Numbered from the stretch's first letter, positions 23,912 to 32,652 are shown. The stretch is 64,000 bases of DNA from Marinococcus luteus_A (GCF_034497705.1 NZ_JAXRUV010000001.1:558001-622000), one strand, 5' to 3'. Numbers and translations: made by a program. Notes: generated from the sequence alone by a model not told the origin.

Positions 23912-25510
23912 ATGATCGATGTACAAAACGTTGGGCTCCGGTTCGGGGATCAAATTTTATTTGAAGACGTTAATATAAAGTTCACTCCCGGCAACTGCTA
24001 CGGCTTGATCGGGGCGAACGGGGCCGGCAAATCCACGTTCTTAAAAATTCTTTCCGGGGAAATTGATTCCCAGAGCGGAAATGTAATTATGGATAAAGAT
24101 TCGCGGCTTGCTGTGCTGAAACAGGACCACTTCGCGTATGAGGAATATACGGTCATCGATGTGGTCATTATGGGCCACACCCGCCTGTATGAAGTGATGA
24201 ACGAAAAAAACGAAATTTATATGAAACCCGACTTTTCCGACGAAGACGGCATGAAGGCAGCAGAACTTGAGGCAGAATTTGCGGAAATGAACGGGTACGA
24301 AGCGGAAACAGAAGCTGCCCAGCTACTGCAGGGTCTCGGCATTACCGAAGATCTGCATCAGAAGCCGATGTCTTCGTTAAGCGGTTCCCAGAAGGTTAAA
24401 GTACTGCTCGCGCAGGCCCTGTTCGGCGATCCGGACGTTCTGCTTCTCGACGAGCCAACCAATAACCTGGACGTGCAGGCGGTTCACTGGCTCGAAGAGT
24501 TTCTGATCAACTTTGAAAATACGGTCATTGTCGTTTCTCACGACCGTCACTTTTTGAACCAGGTATGCACGCATATTGCGGACCTCGACTTTAACAAAAT
24601 TGAACTGTACGTCGGCAACTATGACTTCTGGTACGAATCCAGCCAGCTCGCCCAGAAGATGGCCCGCGAACAGAACAAGAAAAAAGAGGAACAAATCAAA
24701 GAACTGAAAGACTTTATCGCCCGCTTCAGTGCGAACGCCTCCAAGTCCAAACAGGCCACCTCCCGGAAAAAGACGTTGGATAAAATTTCTCTTGATGACA
24801 TCAAGCCGTCCTCGAGAAAGTATCCATTCGTGCAATTTAAGCCGAACCGGGAGCTTGGCAAAGACCTGCTGACTGTTGAAAACCTGTCGAAAACCATTGA
24901 TGGCGTTAAAGTGCTTGATAACGTCAATTTCACCCTTAACAGCGGTGACAAAGTAGCGTTTGTGGGCGAAGAGGAAACGAAAAAAACCGTTCTGCTGCAG
25001 ATTTTAGCCGGCGAAATGGAACCGGACAGCGGCGACTACAAATGGGGACTGACCACTAGCCGCTCCTACTTTCCAAAAGACAATTCTGCTTACTTTGAAG
25101 GTCTGAACATCAACCTGGTGGACTGGCTGCGCCAGTATTCCCCGGACGACCAGAGCGAAACATTTATTCGCGGCTTCCTCGGGCGGATGCTCTTTTCCGG
25201 CGAAGAAGTATTTAAAAAAGCGGATGTGCTTTCCGGTGGCGAAAAGGTCCGCTGCATGCTTTCCAAAATGATGTTAAGCGGCGCGAACGTTCTTATTATG
25301 GATGAGCCGACCAACCACCTTGACCTCGAAGCCATTCAGGCATTGAACAATGGTCTGAAGTCATTTAACGGTTCAGTGCTCTTCACGTCCCATGACCATG
25401 AATTTGTTCAGACGATTGCCAACCGGATTATCGAGTTCACTCCGGACGGTATGATCGATAAAGAAATGAGCTACGATGAGTATATTGAAGAGCAGTATGC
25501 TCGCGCATAA
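23912..25510 (+). CDS. ABC-F family ATPase (YkpA/YbiT-like)
   Basis: A 532-residue soluble protein with two ABC domains and no membrane segments, the ABC-F type that acts on ribosomes. First domain: Walker A GLIGANGAGKST, signature LSGSQKVKV, Walker B LLLDEPTNNLD. A charged linker with the P-site-tRNA-interaction motif (KMAREQNKKKEEQIKELKDF) follows. The second domain has a degenerate Walker A (FVGEEETKKTV, without the canonical GxxGxGK), signature LSGGEKVRC and Walker B LIMDEPTNHLD. That pattern is typical of the YkpA/YbiT group. ATG at 23912 is eight bases after AAGGAG. The gene is monocistronic with a terminator. Confidence 0.9.
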   Translation: MIDVQNVGLRFGDQILFEDVNIKFTPGNCYGLIGANGAGKSTFLKILSGEIDSQSGNVIMDKDSRLAVLKQDHFAYEEYTVIDVVIMGHTRLYEVMNEKNEIYMKPDFSDEDGMKAAELEAEFAEMNGYEAETEAAQLLQGLGITEDLHQKPMSSLSGSQKVKVLLAQALFGDPDVLLLDEPTNNLDVQAVHWLEEFLINFENTVIVVSHDRHFLNQVCTHIADLDFNKIELYVGNYDFWYESSQLAQKMAREQNKKKEEQIKELKDFIARFSANASKSKQATSRKKTLDKISLDDIKPSSRKYPFVQFKPNRELGKDLLTVENLSKTIDGVKVLDNVNFTLNSGDKVAFVGEEETKKTVLLQILAGEMEPDSGDYKWGLTTSRSYFPKDNSAYFEGLNINLVDWLRQYSPDDQSETFIRGFLGRMLFSGEEVFKKADVLSGGEKVRCMLSKMMLSGANVLIMDEPTNHLDLEAIQALNNGLKSFNGSVLFTSHDHEFVQTIANRIIEFTPDGMIDKEMSYDEYIEEQYARA

Positions 25511-25531
25511 CGTTTTTATGTAGCCTATCAG

Positions 25532-25564
25532 GCATCAGGGTGTTTGAGCCCTGGTGCTTTTTAA
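25532..25564 (+). terminator. Rho-independent terminator of the ABC-F gene
   Basis: GCATCAGGG pairs with CCCTGGTGC around TGTTTGAG, followed by five T. Confidence 0.85.
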
Positions 25565-25691
25565 TGTTCATTTACAACCTTCTATTCCTTAATTATATTT
25601 TTTATTTTATAATAAATACGGTAAATGAAATTTTTATTTAATTTAAAATCATTACCACGAACCTGCACACCTCCGCGGTAATTTGCTGCTT

Positions 25692-26462
25692 TTAACTGTC
25701 TTCTGCTTGAGCTATTGCCTCGTGCACCTGCTCCACCGGTGCCGCGAGTCCGTATCGCTTGCCCTGATGCTCTCCGCTCGCAAACACGACCCCGGCCACC
25801 TCACCCGCTTCTGTCAGCACTGGGCTGCCGCTGCTTCCGTTGAACACGGGAGCATCAAGCACCAGCTGATCTTCCTCCCTGTCGATGATGTCTCCCCGGT
25901 TGGCGACATCTGAAAAGCCGAGCGGATTCCCAATCACGATAACGTCCGAACCGGCAGATGCACTCGTGTCCGCAAGTGTAACGCCACCCCCCTCCCACGG
26001 CTCCTTGAGCGTTACAACAGCAAGGTCAGCCTGCTTATCTACAGCTTCCACTGCTGCTTCGGCAAGGTCGCCCTCCCCGGTTTCGACCGCCACACTGTCC
26101 GCTCCTTCGACTACGTGATAATTTGTAACGAGAACGCTGGCGTCTTCTACGAAAAAACCAGTCCCAAAAGACGTTTCCCCGTTCTCTATTGCCTGTATTT
26201 TCGTGACTGCCTCCTGCCACTGCTGAACATCCTCCTGCTTGGAAAGCTGATAAGAAGCGGTTAAAAAAGACCACGCATCCAAACGGAAGGTATCAATTAA
26301 ATAATAGGCAGATTGAAAAACCAGCATCCCTGCCATCAGCACTGCTATTATCCGAAACAAGCCGCGGCGTTTATTTTTCGGCTTCCGCGGCGGACCCGGC
26401 TCAAAGTCTTCCGGATCCGGTTCACCTTCGAGGCGTTCTTCCCCTTCTTCGTCTCTTCTCAT
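25692..26462 (-). CDS. Membrane-anchored trypsin-like serine protease (S1C, no PDZ)
   Basis: A 256-residue HtrA-like protease. An acidic, proline-rich cytoplasmic N-terminus (1-30) leads to one membrane helix (about 34-56), so the catalytic domain is outside. The triad is visible: His in VTNYHVVEG, Asp in KQADLAVV, Ser in FNGSSGSPV. The protein stops right after the protease fold (AAPVEQVHEAI) and has no PDZ domain, unlike HtrA/HtrB (about 400-450 residues); this resembles short trypsin-like proteases of Bacillales. AAAAGGAG lies eight bases before ATG. It is divergent from the YihY gene over about 45-85 bp, with little room for promoters. Confidence 0.88.
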   Translation of the reverse strand: MRRDEEGEERLEGEPDPEDFEPGPPRKPKNKRRGLFRIIAVLMAGMLVFQSAYYLIDTFRLDAWSFLTASYQLSKQEDVQQWQEAVTKIQAIENGETSFGTGFFVEDASVLVTNYHVVEGADSVAVETGEGDLAEAAVEAVDKQADLAVVTLKEPWEGGGVTLADTSASAGSDVIVIGNPLGFSDVANRGDIIDREEDQLVLDAPVFNGSSGSPVLTEAGEVAGVVFASGEHQGKRYGLAAPVEQVHEAIAQAEDS

Positions 26463-26483
26463 ACACCTCTCCTTTTCCGTCTC

Positions 26484-26511
26484 TTCTCATTCTCTACTTC
26501 TGTATTATAAT
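26484..26511 (+). promoter_or_regulatory. Candidate promoter of the YihY gene
   Basis: TTCTCA (26484-26489), a 16-bp spacer and TATAAT (26506-26511). The -10 overlaps the upstream in-frame ATG at 26510, which supports the later start at 26549. Confidence 0.5.
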
Positions 26512-26548
26512 GAGAAAAAGGGACTTCCGCAAAAAGGAGGATTATCTT

Positions 26549-27355
26549 ATGCATTTTCTCCAATCTTTCTTTAAAAAAAGCATTGAAGATAAAATCTATG
26601 ACATCGCGGCGCAGCTGGCTTATTACTTTCTTCTCGCTATGCTTCCGCTATTAATGCTGATGATCAGTATTATTGGATTTTTTTCCATCAATACAGACGA
26701 TATCCTTACGCTTATAAGCACCTATGTTCCGGGGGGCGCCTTTACGATTATACAAAACAACCTGAATACCATTTTGAATTCCCGCTCCGTAGGCCTGCTG
26801 TCATTCAGTACAGCCGCTACACTCTGGCTGAGTCTTATGGGAACACTTGCCATTATCCGTGCAATTAATGCTGCCTACCGACTAAAGCTTCCTTCCTTTG
26901 TCTCCATGGTGGGAAAAGGCATCATTATCGTTTTGTCTCTGCTGCTCGCTATCATTTTATCCCTGCTGCTTCCTATTTATGGTGAACCGCTCGGTGCTTT
27001 TCTTTTTCGCTTCATCGGCCTTGATGATTATTTCCTGCAGCTGTGGAGCTGGATTCGATGGATCATCAGTTTTTTGGTCATAGGTGCGATTCTTGCCATG
27101 ATTTACAAAGTAGTGCCGAACCGCAGAACTACCTGGAAAGAATCCCTTCCCGGAGCTACTCTTGCCTTGTGCACCTGGCAGGCAGCTTCTTTTGGGTTTT
27201 CATTTTACGTCAGTGTCAGTGATTATTCCATGATATATGGCAATTTAGGCAACCTAATTGTACTCATGCTCTGGTTTTATCTTACCGGGTTTGCAATTCT
27301 TCTAGGGGGAGAATGGAACGCCTGTCTCTATGAAAGAGATAATAAAACTATTTGA
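26549..27355 (+). CDS. YihY/BrkB family membrane protein
   Basis: A 268-residue polytopic membrane protein of the YihY (formerly RNase BN/BrkB) family, with about six membrane helices: around 28-50, 85-110, 128-155, 170-195, 205-230 and 238-260. The family landmarks are YDIAAQLAYYFLLAMLPLL, LWLSLMGTLAIIRAINAAY, YKVVPNRRTTWKESLPGA and YGNLGNLIVLMLWFYLTG. Its biochemical role is not settled; proposed as a transporter or exporter. ATG at 26549 is supported by AAGGAGG seven bases before. It converges with the GGCT-like gene with only 14 bp between, and no clear terminator. Confidence 0.88.
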   Translation: MHFLQSFFKKSIEDKIYDIAAQLAYYFLLAMLPLLMLMISIIGFFSINTDDILTLISTYVPGGAFTIIQNNLNTILNSRSVGLLSFSTAATLWLSLMGTLAIIRAINAAYRLKLPSFVSMVGKGIIIVLSLLLAIILSLLLPIYGEPLGAFLFRFIGLDDYFLQLWSWIRWIISFLVIGAILAMIYKVVPNRRTTWKESLPGATLALCTWQAASFGFSFYVSVSDYSMIYGNLGNLIVLMLWFYLTGFAILLGGEWNACLYERDNKTI

Positions 27356-27369
27356 ATATACCTTTAACT

Positions 27370-27765
27370 TTATCTCTGTCCCCCTCCAGAGGACAACAAA
27401 TGTTCACGCCAGGATCCTGAAGGAATAAGTGGATAGCGTTCTGCCTGCAAATGGGAGTACGTGTATATCCACCCTTCTTTTTTCCCCTCAGCGTCTTCCA
27501 CCCACACCCTTTCATATTCGTTCACAAGTCCCGGCTGTTCGTACTGCTCTAGCCAATCCAGCACACTCATAGCTGCATCATCTACTTGTATCCATTCTCC
27601 TACAACATCCATTCCGTTTGCATCGACAACAATTGCAGGGTACGGGCCTGTGTTGTATAAAAAACCCTTCACTTTTCCTTGTTCTATTTTATATACACTA
27701 TTTTGAATGTAGTAATAATTGTTTAATTTTTGCAACAGAGTGCCATATACAAATACTGTCTGCAT
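27370..27765 (-). CDS. Gamma-glutamylcyclotransferase-fold protein (AIG2/YtfP-like)
   Basis: A 131-residue GGCT-like protein. The hallmark VFVYGTLLQKLNNYYYI contains the YGTL loop that holds the gamma-glutamyl group; further on come GFLYNTGPYPAIVV and VVGEWIQVDD, with the catalytic acidic residue expected in VLDWLEQYE. Members convert gamma-glutamyl compounds to 5-oxoproline or act on gamma-glutamyl amines; substrate here is not known. A relation to the poly-gamma-glutamate operon 5.6 kb away would be speculative. ATG at 27765 follows GAGGAGG at good distance; an upstream in-frame ATG has no site. Confidence 0.87.
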   Translation of the reverse strand: MQTVFVYGTLLQKLNNYYYIQNSVYKIEQGKVKGFLYNTGPYPAIVVDANGMDVVGEWIQVDDAAMSVLDWLEQYEQPGLVNEYERVWVEDAEGKKEGWIYTYSHLQAERYPLIPSGSWREHLLSSGGGQR

Positions 27766-27860
27766 TTTGGACCTCCTCAAATTGACAAACTTCATGCCTG
27801 AAGCTATAATAATCCTTAGTAAATTAATCAGAATAGTTAACTTTAAAGGAGGAAATGTTC

Positions 27861-28631
27861 ATGCCTCAGGCTCCCCGGGTGCTTCCTGGCGCTGAATCAC
27901 TTTATTTTCCTGGTGGTGAAACGGCTGTACTGGTCTGTCACGGTTTTTTAGGCACCCCCCAGAGCGTACAGTATGTATGCCGCCAGCTAGCCCAAAATGG
28001 TTTTACTGTTTATGCTCCTAGACTACAGGGCCATGGCACCTCCTATCAAGATCTTAGACGTTTTACGCATCAGGACTGGATCAGGGACATTCATACCGCG
28101 TACCGGTCGCTTCACGCTGAACACAGCCGTGTTTTCATTGCAGGACAATCTATGGGAGGAACTCTCGCCCTTCATACCGCTGCTTTTTTTCAGGACGCTG
28201 CGGGAATTGCTTTAATAAACCCAGCCATAGACGTTCCAGAAATGGAGCGTGCAGTTAAGCAGACTTCCTCTGCTTTTATTAAAGAAGAGCGTCCTGATAT
28301 CCGGACTCCTCAGGAAGAAGAAATTACGTATTCGCATGTGCCGACAGCTTCGGTTCATTCTCTGCTTGAGCTAACCGCCGCCGTGCGAACGCAGGTGCCT
28401 TCCATTTCATGCCCGGCATTTGTCGCAGCCTCACGGATTGATCATGTTGTGCCCCCTGCAAATGCAGTCGCTATACATGAAAATCTTTCTTCTTCGTCCA
28501 AATCGTTTGAATGGCTTGAACATTCCTATCACGTAGCGACACTTGATGCTGACCGGGATTTCCTCGCCGGGCGTTTATCTTCCTGGGTGTCTTCGGTCGT
28601 TGCTGCTGATTCTCATAATTACATTATGTAA
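27861..28631 (+). CDS. Alpha/beta-hydrolase, carboxylesterase-like
   Basis: A 256-residue cytoplasmic serine hydrolase similar to the Geobacillus Est30 and thermostable monoacylglycerol lipase group. Oxyanion motif CHGFLGTPQS, nucleophile elbow AGQSMGG, acidic residue in SRIDHVVPP and histidine in EHSYHVATLD make a complete triad. The lid region (ALINPAIDVPEMERAVKQ) and YAPRLQGHGTS are typical. ATG at 27861 lies eight bases after AAGGAGG; an ATG two codons earlier is too close to it. Probably monocistronic, ended by a bidirectional terminator. Confidence 0.9.
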   Translation: MPQAPRVLPGAESLYFPGGETAVLVCHGFLGTPQSVQYVCRQLAQNGFTVYAPRLQGHGTSYQDLRRFTHQDWIRDIHTAYRSLHAEHSRVFIAGQSMGGTLALHTAAFFQDAAGIALINPAIDVPEMERAVKQTSSAFIKEERPDIRTPQEEEITYSHVPTASVHSLLELTAAVRTQVPSISCPAFVAASRIDHVVPPANAVAIHENLSSSSKSFEWLEHSYHVATLDADRDFLAGRLSSWVSSVVAADSHNYIM

Positions 28632-28635
28632 ATCT

Positions 28636-28667
28636 AAAGGAGCTGCAGCGACTGCAGCTCCTTTTTA
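28636..28667. terminator. Bidirectional terminator
   Basis: GGAGCTGCAG and CTGCAGCTCC form a perfect 10-bp stem with loop CGA, A run before and T run after; serves the esterase gene and the convergent DUF6501 gene, whose stop it overlaps. Confidence 0.85.
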
Positions 28668-28868
28668 TGCTTCTTCAAAGTAGTCTTTATAAAATCCGCC
28701 GATACGACCGGTATTGTCGATAATGAAAATGAATTCATCCGTTTCGTTTTTCACGGGATACTGCTTCCCCGGGGTCAGCACGCTGTCGACCTTGTATTTG
28801 GCTGCTTCGGCGTGCCGGCATGTCACATATTTTAGGGTTTCACTGTTTTTCCACTGCTCATGGATCAT
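28665..28868 (-). CDS. DUF6501 family small protein
   Basis: A 67-residue protein beginning MIHEQWKNSETLKYVTCRHA and ending GRIGGFYKDYFEEA. The pattern of a conserved CxHA, LTPGKQYPVKNETDEFIFI and DNTGRIGGFYKDYF is that of the Bacillaceae family DUF6501, which has an SH3-like beta fold by appearance. Function is unknown. ATG at 28868 with AGGAGG six bases upstream fixes the start. Stands alone between two convergent or divergent units. Confidence 0.82.
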   Translation of the reverse strand: MIHEQWKNSETLKYVTCRHAEAAKYKVDSVLTPGKQYPVKNETDEFIFIIDNTGRIGGFYKDYFEEA

Positions 28869-28938
28869 GGTAGGCCTCCTAATCATTTGAGTATTTTTTT
28901 ATTGTAGCATATCACCTGCTGCGACGCCGTAATTGATA

Positions 28939-28967
28939 CAAAAAAGCGCCCCTTCGAAAAGGAGCGC
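28939..28967 (-). terminator. Terminator of nupC
   Basis: On the minus strand GGCGCTCCTT and AAGGGGCGC pair around TTCG, followed by TTTTTTGT. It lies about 18 bp after the nupC stop. Confidence 0.8.
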
Positions 28968-28984
28968 CTGCGATGGTTCTGAGC

Positions 28985-30193
28985 TTACAGTACAAACATG
29001 CCGGCAATCGATGCACTCAAAAGCGATACTAAAGCTCCGGCTGCTACTGCCTTCAGTCCCATTTGGGCGATATCGTTGCGACGCGTAGGTGCCAGCGAAG
29101 CAAAGCCGCCTAAAATAATGGCAAGGGATGAAAGGTTCGCAAATCCACAAAGCGCAAAGGTAATGATAGCCTGAGATTTTTCGCTGAAGGAATCAATTTC
29201 CGGTGCAAAGTTCGCATAAGCGACAAATTCGTTTAATACTAGCTTCTGACCGATAAATCCGCCGGCCTGGAGAGCTTCACTCCATGGAACACCAATCATA
29301 AAGGCGACTGGGGCGAATACATATCCAAGAAGCAGTTCAAGCGTAATACCATCAGCGCCAAACCAACCTGTTACCCAACCGAGCAGCAAATTAATCATTG
29401 CAATCAAAGCGACAAACGCAATCAGCATCGCCCCGACGTTCAAGGCAAGCTGCAGGCCGGTAGAAGCTCCACGCGCTGCTGCGTCGATCACATTGTGGGA
29501 TTCGGTGTCCTTTTCGACTTTGATTTCATCCGTGGTAAGGCTGAGATCCGGTTCCGGGAAAATCACCTTCGCAATAATTAGGCCGCCCGGCGCAGCCATA
29601 AAGCTTGCTGCAAGCAGATAATCCAATGGAATACCAAGCCCTGCATAACCAAACAGCACTGAACCAGCTACCGACCCGAGCCCCCCGGTCATAACCGCAA
29701 ACAGCTCGGATTTGGTCATGTTCGGGAGAAACGGACGAACCACAAGTGGTGCTTCCGTCTGTCCAACGAATACGTTGGCTGCTGCTGACATAGATTCGGC
29801 TTTACTCGTTTTCAGCAGGGCGGAAAGCACCCCGCCGATAAACTTGATGATTACCTGCATAACCCCGACGTAGTACAAAATGCCGATTAGTGAGGAGAAA
29901 AAGATAATAACCGGGAGCACTGTAAACGCAAACGCGCCTGTCTCCGTAATCTCTTCACCAAACAGAAAGACATATCCTTCCTCTGCCGTATCGATTACGT
30001 CCTGCACGCGGACAACCAGCCACTCAAACGCAGCCCTTCCCCACGTGGAGCCCAGCACTAAAAACGCAAAAACGAGTTGGAATAACAGACCGACAAGAAT
30101 GGGACGAAAACGAATTGATTTTTTGCGGGAAGATAGTAAAAAAGCTAAAAACAAGACAAAAACAATTCCCATCAATCCCCATAATATGTTCAT
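28985..30193 (-). CDS. nupC: Concentrative nucleoside transporter (NupC, CNT family)
   Basis: A 402-residue cation-coupled nucleoside uptake protein. CNT signatures are visible: LIGILYYVGVMQVIIKFIGG, the QTEAPLVVRPFLPNMTKSE loop for nucleoside binding, GYAGLGIPLDYLLAASFM, and the second half VGAMLIAFVALIAMINLLL, QKLVLNEFVAYANFA and CGFANLSSLAIILGG. About eight membrane helices plus re-entrant hairpins, as usual for the family (about 400). ATG at 30193 after GGTGGTGGG. In Bacillus such genes are repressed by glucose; a cre-like AGAAAGCGGTTACG with mismatches at both ends is at 30350-30363. It is a single-gene unit. Confidence 0.93.
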   Translation of the reverse strand: MNILWGLMGIVFVLFLAFLLSSRKKSIRFRPILVGLLFQLVFAFLVLGSTWGRAAFEWLVVRVQDVIDTAEEGYVFLFGEEITETGAFAFTVLPVIIFFSSLIGILYYVGVMQVIIKFIGGVLSALLKTSKAESMSAAANVFVGQTEAPLVVRPFLPNMTKSELFAVMTGGLGSVAGSVLFGYAGLGIPLDYLLAASFMAAPGGLIIAKVIFPEPDLSLTTDEIKVEKDTESHNVIDAAARGASTGLQLALNVGAMLIAFVALIAMINLLLGWVTGWFGADGITLELLLGYVFAPVAFMIGVPWSEALQAGGFIGQKLVLNEFVAYANFAPEIDSFSEKSQAIITFALCGFANLSSLAIILGGFASLAPTRRNDIAQMGLKAVAAGALVSLLSASIAGMFVL

Positions 30194-30384
30194 ATACCCA
30201 CCACCATGTATGTAAGATTGATCTAATTCATAAAGAATAGATCAAAGTTAATGTATCAAAAGGAGGGCATGAAGTAAATAACTATCTCCTTTTATGCTTA
30301 AAAATTGTGTAATTTCTCAATTGTCAGTCAGGCTGATCCGCCTGTAATAAGAAAGCGGTTACGAAATTCGAAAGCAGTAAAATT

Positions 30385-30416
30385 AGAAAACCCTGGCAAA
30401 TGCGCCAGGGCTTTCT
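30385..30416 (-). terminator. Terminator of the unknown gene at 30431
   Basis: CCCTGGCAAATGCGCCAGGG forms a seven-base GC stem with TTTTCT after it on the minus strand, 15 bp past the stop. Confidence 0.8.
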
Positions 30417-30430
30417 ATATAGCATTAAAT

Positions 30431-30919
30431 TTACTCTACACTTAAGCGGAGATCCGGTAAGTGATTTAAAATAAACTGAGCTTTATTTGTGTCTACCTTC
30501 ATTTTAAACTGGCGGTAATATTTCAGTGCGGTTTCAAAATGTGCAGGCATATGATGATATTCATCCATGACGCGGTCAAAGGCGTCATAGGCGAGCATTA
30601 ATGAACTGACCATCTCTGTAAGCGGTAAAATATATTTATCAGTGCCGTGGTGCGGAGATGTGCACAGTGTCATCTGCTCTACCTGATCGTCAAAAAAAGC
30701 AGCTGCGTCCTCCACGTAAGGACGGTACACAGATTGAACACTTTTTGCTTTTTCTTCAAAATACGAGCGCCATTCGCGGCAGAAGCTGATCATGTACGGA
30801 AGATCGTCCCGCGTAATAACGATATCAAAGCCTGCCTGGCGGACACGATCCATACTCATTGGTTCCATCTTCTCCTGGTGTAAAGGCAGATAAAAGAATT
30901 TGCGACGATACGCTTTCAT
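30431..30919 (-). CDS. Unknown 162-residue protein
   Basis: I do not recognise this protein. It starts MKAYRRKFFYLPLHQEKMEP, is soluble, mostly helical by appearance, with many aromatic and charged residues (RDDLPYMISFCREWRSYFEE, SSLMLAYDAFDRVMDEYHHM). No signal peptide or membrane segment; two cysteines without pattern. ATG after GGGGTG. It is a single-gene unit: terminator behind, 110 bp of AT-rich DNA to the C45 gene on the other side. Composition fits the neighbourhood, so it is likely a real Bacillaceae gene of unknown role. Confidence 0.72.
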   Translation of the reverse strand: MKAYRRKFFYLPLHQEKMEPMSMDRVRQAGFDIVITRDDLPYMISFCREWRSYFEEKAKSVQSVYRPYVEDAAAFFDDQVEQMTLCTSPHHGTDKYILPLTEMVSSLMLAYDAFDRVMDEYHHMPAHFETALKYYRQFKMKVDTNKAQFILNHLPDLRLSVE

Positions 30920-31029
30920 GCTGCACCCCGTCTTTCTACTTTTTCGAGCATATTTTAAAATATTATAACATCTTGCTCCAGTGTTTCCTACTGTTTTCCC
31001 TTACTTTTTTCAGATTCACCGTGGCTTAT

Positions 31030-32082
31030 TTACCATTCAAAGGAAAAAGGCATATTCGTATCCACAGCCCCCCGGATTTTCGTGATCCGCAGCGACTCTT
31101 CGTTCAGCCATCCTGCAAACGGCAGAAGCACTGGATACCGGTTTCCGCCGATCCCGACGTATATCTTTTTTTCCGCAGGAAGGTACTGCGCTGTATGAAT
31201 AGTTCCGGACCAATGCTCGTAGTCATTCGAATAAATGGAGTCGGTATCATGATTAAAGCGGGCGAACGCGCTGTAGGCCGTTTCCTGTTTCCAGTCAATG
31301 GAGCGGATGCGGGCTTCGCGTTCCCGGGAATTGCCCATCAAATGACGGTTTTCCTCCTGCAAGGATGGTACATTGAAATGATTGGTGCAGGCTACTTCCC
31401 CCGCCGGGCGCACAGCCGTCCCACGGGGCGACGCTTCCACTACTGCACTCTCTCCGGAGGCGTCCATCATGGAGTAGTTGAACGAGTGCCGGTGCGGAAG
31501 CTCCTGCAGAAGCCGCACCGCCTCTCCTGTAGTGCGGCACGTTTCAAGTACAATTCTGAGCAGGTTGGAGCAGACAATTCCGGGTTTTGGCTTAATACGG
31601 TGCACGAAATGATACCCGATAGAAAGACCGTATTCATTCATTGCATCCGAACGGCCGATAATCCGCTGGGCAAACCCTGCCGTCCCCGGTCCGTTGATTG
31701 GCTTTATGAACAAAAACCTCCCTTCATACGTACTCGGCAAATAGTCATAGTTTCTTATGTACATCCCGTTTGCCATCAGTCCGCTGCATCCGGAACGCAC
31801 CTTCGATGCCTGATAGCCGCTGAATTCCTGGAGCACATCCGTAAACGGCCACTCAAGACCTTCAGCCAGCCCCTTTAATTCTTCCCATAAACCGGGCACG
31901 TACAGCTGATAAAGTTTTTTCACCTCTTCCACTGGAACCTCGAATTTTGCCAGTGAACGCTTTAAGCGCTCATTATAATGGTAACGAACGAGCGGGGTAT
32001 GTTTTAAATAACGTCCCTGCTGATAACCGATATCTGCATAGGTTCCTTTGTATGCTTTTACGTCAACATGAATATTTTTCAT
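31030..32082 (-). CDS. C45-type N-terminal nucleophile amidohydrolase/acyltransferase
   Basis: A 350-residue member of the acyl-CoA:6-aminopenicillanate acyltransferase-like (peptidase C45) family. These are made as inactive proteins that cut themselves before a cysteine, which becomes the nucleophile. Here the likely site is G98-C99 in VRSGCSGLMANG, followed by the family landmark IRNYDY. Other features: GYQQGRYL near the start, IIGRSDAMNEYGLSIGYHF, and VACTNHFNVP. No signal peptide, so probably cytoplasmic. Substrate unknown; bacterial members hydrolyse amides or acylate amines. AAGGAG is 12 bases before ATG, a rather long spacing. Confidence 0.85.
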   Translation of the reverse strand: MKNIHVDVKAYKGTYADIGYQQGRYLKHTPLVRYHYNERLKRSLAKFEVPVEEVKKLYQLYVPGLWEELKGLAEGLEWPFTDVLQEFSGYQASKVRSGCSGLMANGMYIRNYDYLPSTYEGRFLFIKPINGPGTAGFAQRIIGRSDAMNEYGLSIGYHFVHRIKPKPGIVCSNLLRIVLETCRTTGEAVRLLQELPHRHSFNYSMMDASGESAVVEASPRGTAVRPAGEVACTNHFNVPSLQEENRHLMGNSREREARIRSIDWKQETAYSAFARFNHDTDSIYSNDYEHWSGTIHTAQYLPAEKKIYVGIGGNRYPVLLPFAGWLNEESLRITKIRGAVDTNMPFSFEW

Positions 32083-32172
32083 CGATCTTTTGAACTCCTT
32101 TGCCCTGCTTTTCTATTTGCTTTTAAGTATAGAAAAAACTGCCCTGTTTATCGAACCATCTGCACCTCAGCA

Positions 32173-32202
32173 TAAAAAAACGCCCGTAAACCGGGCGTTT
32201 AA
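32173..32202 (-). terminator. Terminator of the unknown gene at 32218
   Basis: ACGCCCG and CGGGCGT pair around TAAAC, with an A run on the left (T run on the minus strand). Confidence 0.8.
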
Positions 32203-32217
32203 AATAAATATCCAATT

Positions 32218-32652
32218 TTATAAGCAGGACCAGCGTCTTACATCGCTAATGAGCTCGAGGGTTTCACTGTCACGGAATGAAGTCTGTTCGAGGGTTTCTT
32301 TGAACAGATAAATGACAATGGTATGGCGGTCCCGGTTATCAATCATTTCTACGCCGGTTTTTCCCTCGTTGCCATGTACAATGTCGAGATCCAGGCGTTC
32401 GCTTACATCTTCAATGGAAGTTCTTCCTTTTGGAATATCAAGCACTATTTTCAGGAAATTTTCCCTGTCATCATTAATCATGCCCCAGCGTTTTCCGAAC
32501 CAGGCCCGGCAGCCGGTCATACTTACTAACGTATATCCATACGGAGGAGTCGGTACGAGTTTTGTACTGGCCCACCCTCTTAATTCCATCGCATTTGACA
32601 ATTCTTTCGCTTTTTCCTGAACGAATGTCAGTTGATTTTCCTGTACTTCCAT
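32218..32652 (-). CDS. Unknown 144-residue protein
   Basis: Not recognised. The soluble protein starts MEVQENQLTFVQEKAKELSN and contains a compact mixed region (TGCRAWFGKRWGMINDDREN, LKIVLDIPKGRTSIEDVSER, RHTIVIYLFKETLEQTSF) that looks like an alpha/beta domain. Two cysteines, one at the end (RRWSCL). ATG with AAGGAGG eight bases before is convincing, and a terminator follows the stop, so it is a real one-gene unit. No membrane segment or signal. Confidence 0.75.
   Translation of the reverse strand: MEVQENQLTFVQEKAKELSNAMELRGWASTKLVPTPPYGYTLVSMTGCRAWFGKRWGMINDDRENFLKIVLDIPKGRTSIEDVSERLDLDIVHGNEGKTGVEMIDNRDRHTIVIYLFKETLEQTSFRDSETLELISDVRRWSCL

Noticed and set aside
30194..30430. Purine riboswitch upstream of nupC
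   Set aside because: The conserved core bases of the purine aptamer are not present; only a weak cre-like sequence is seen.
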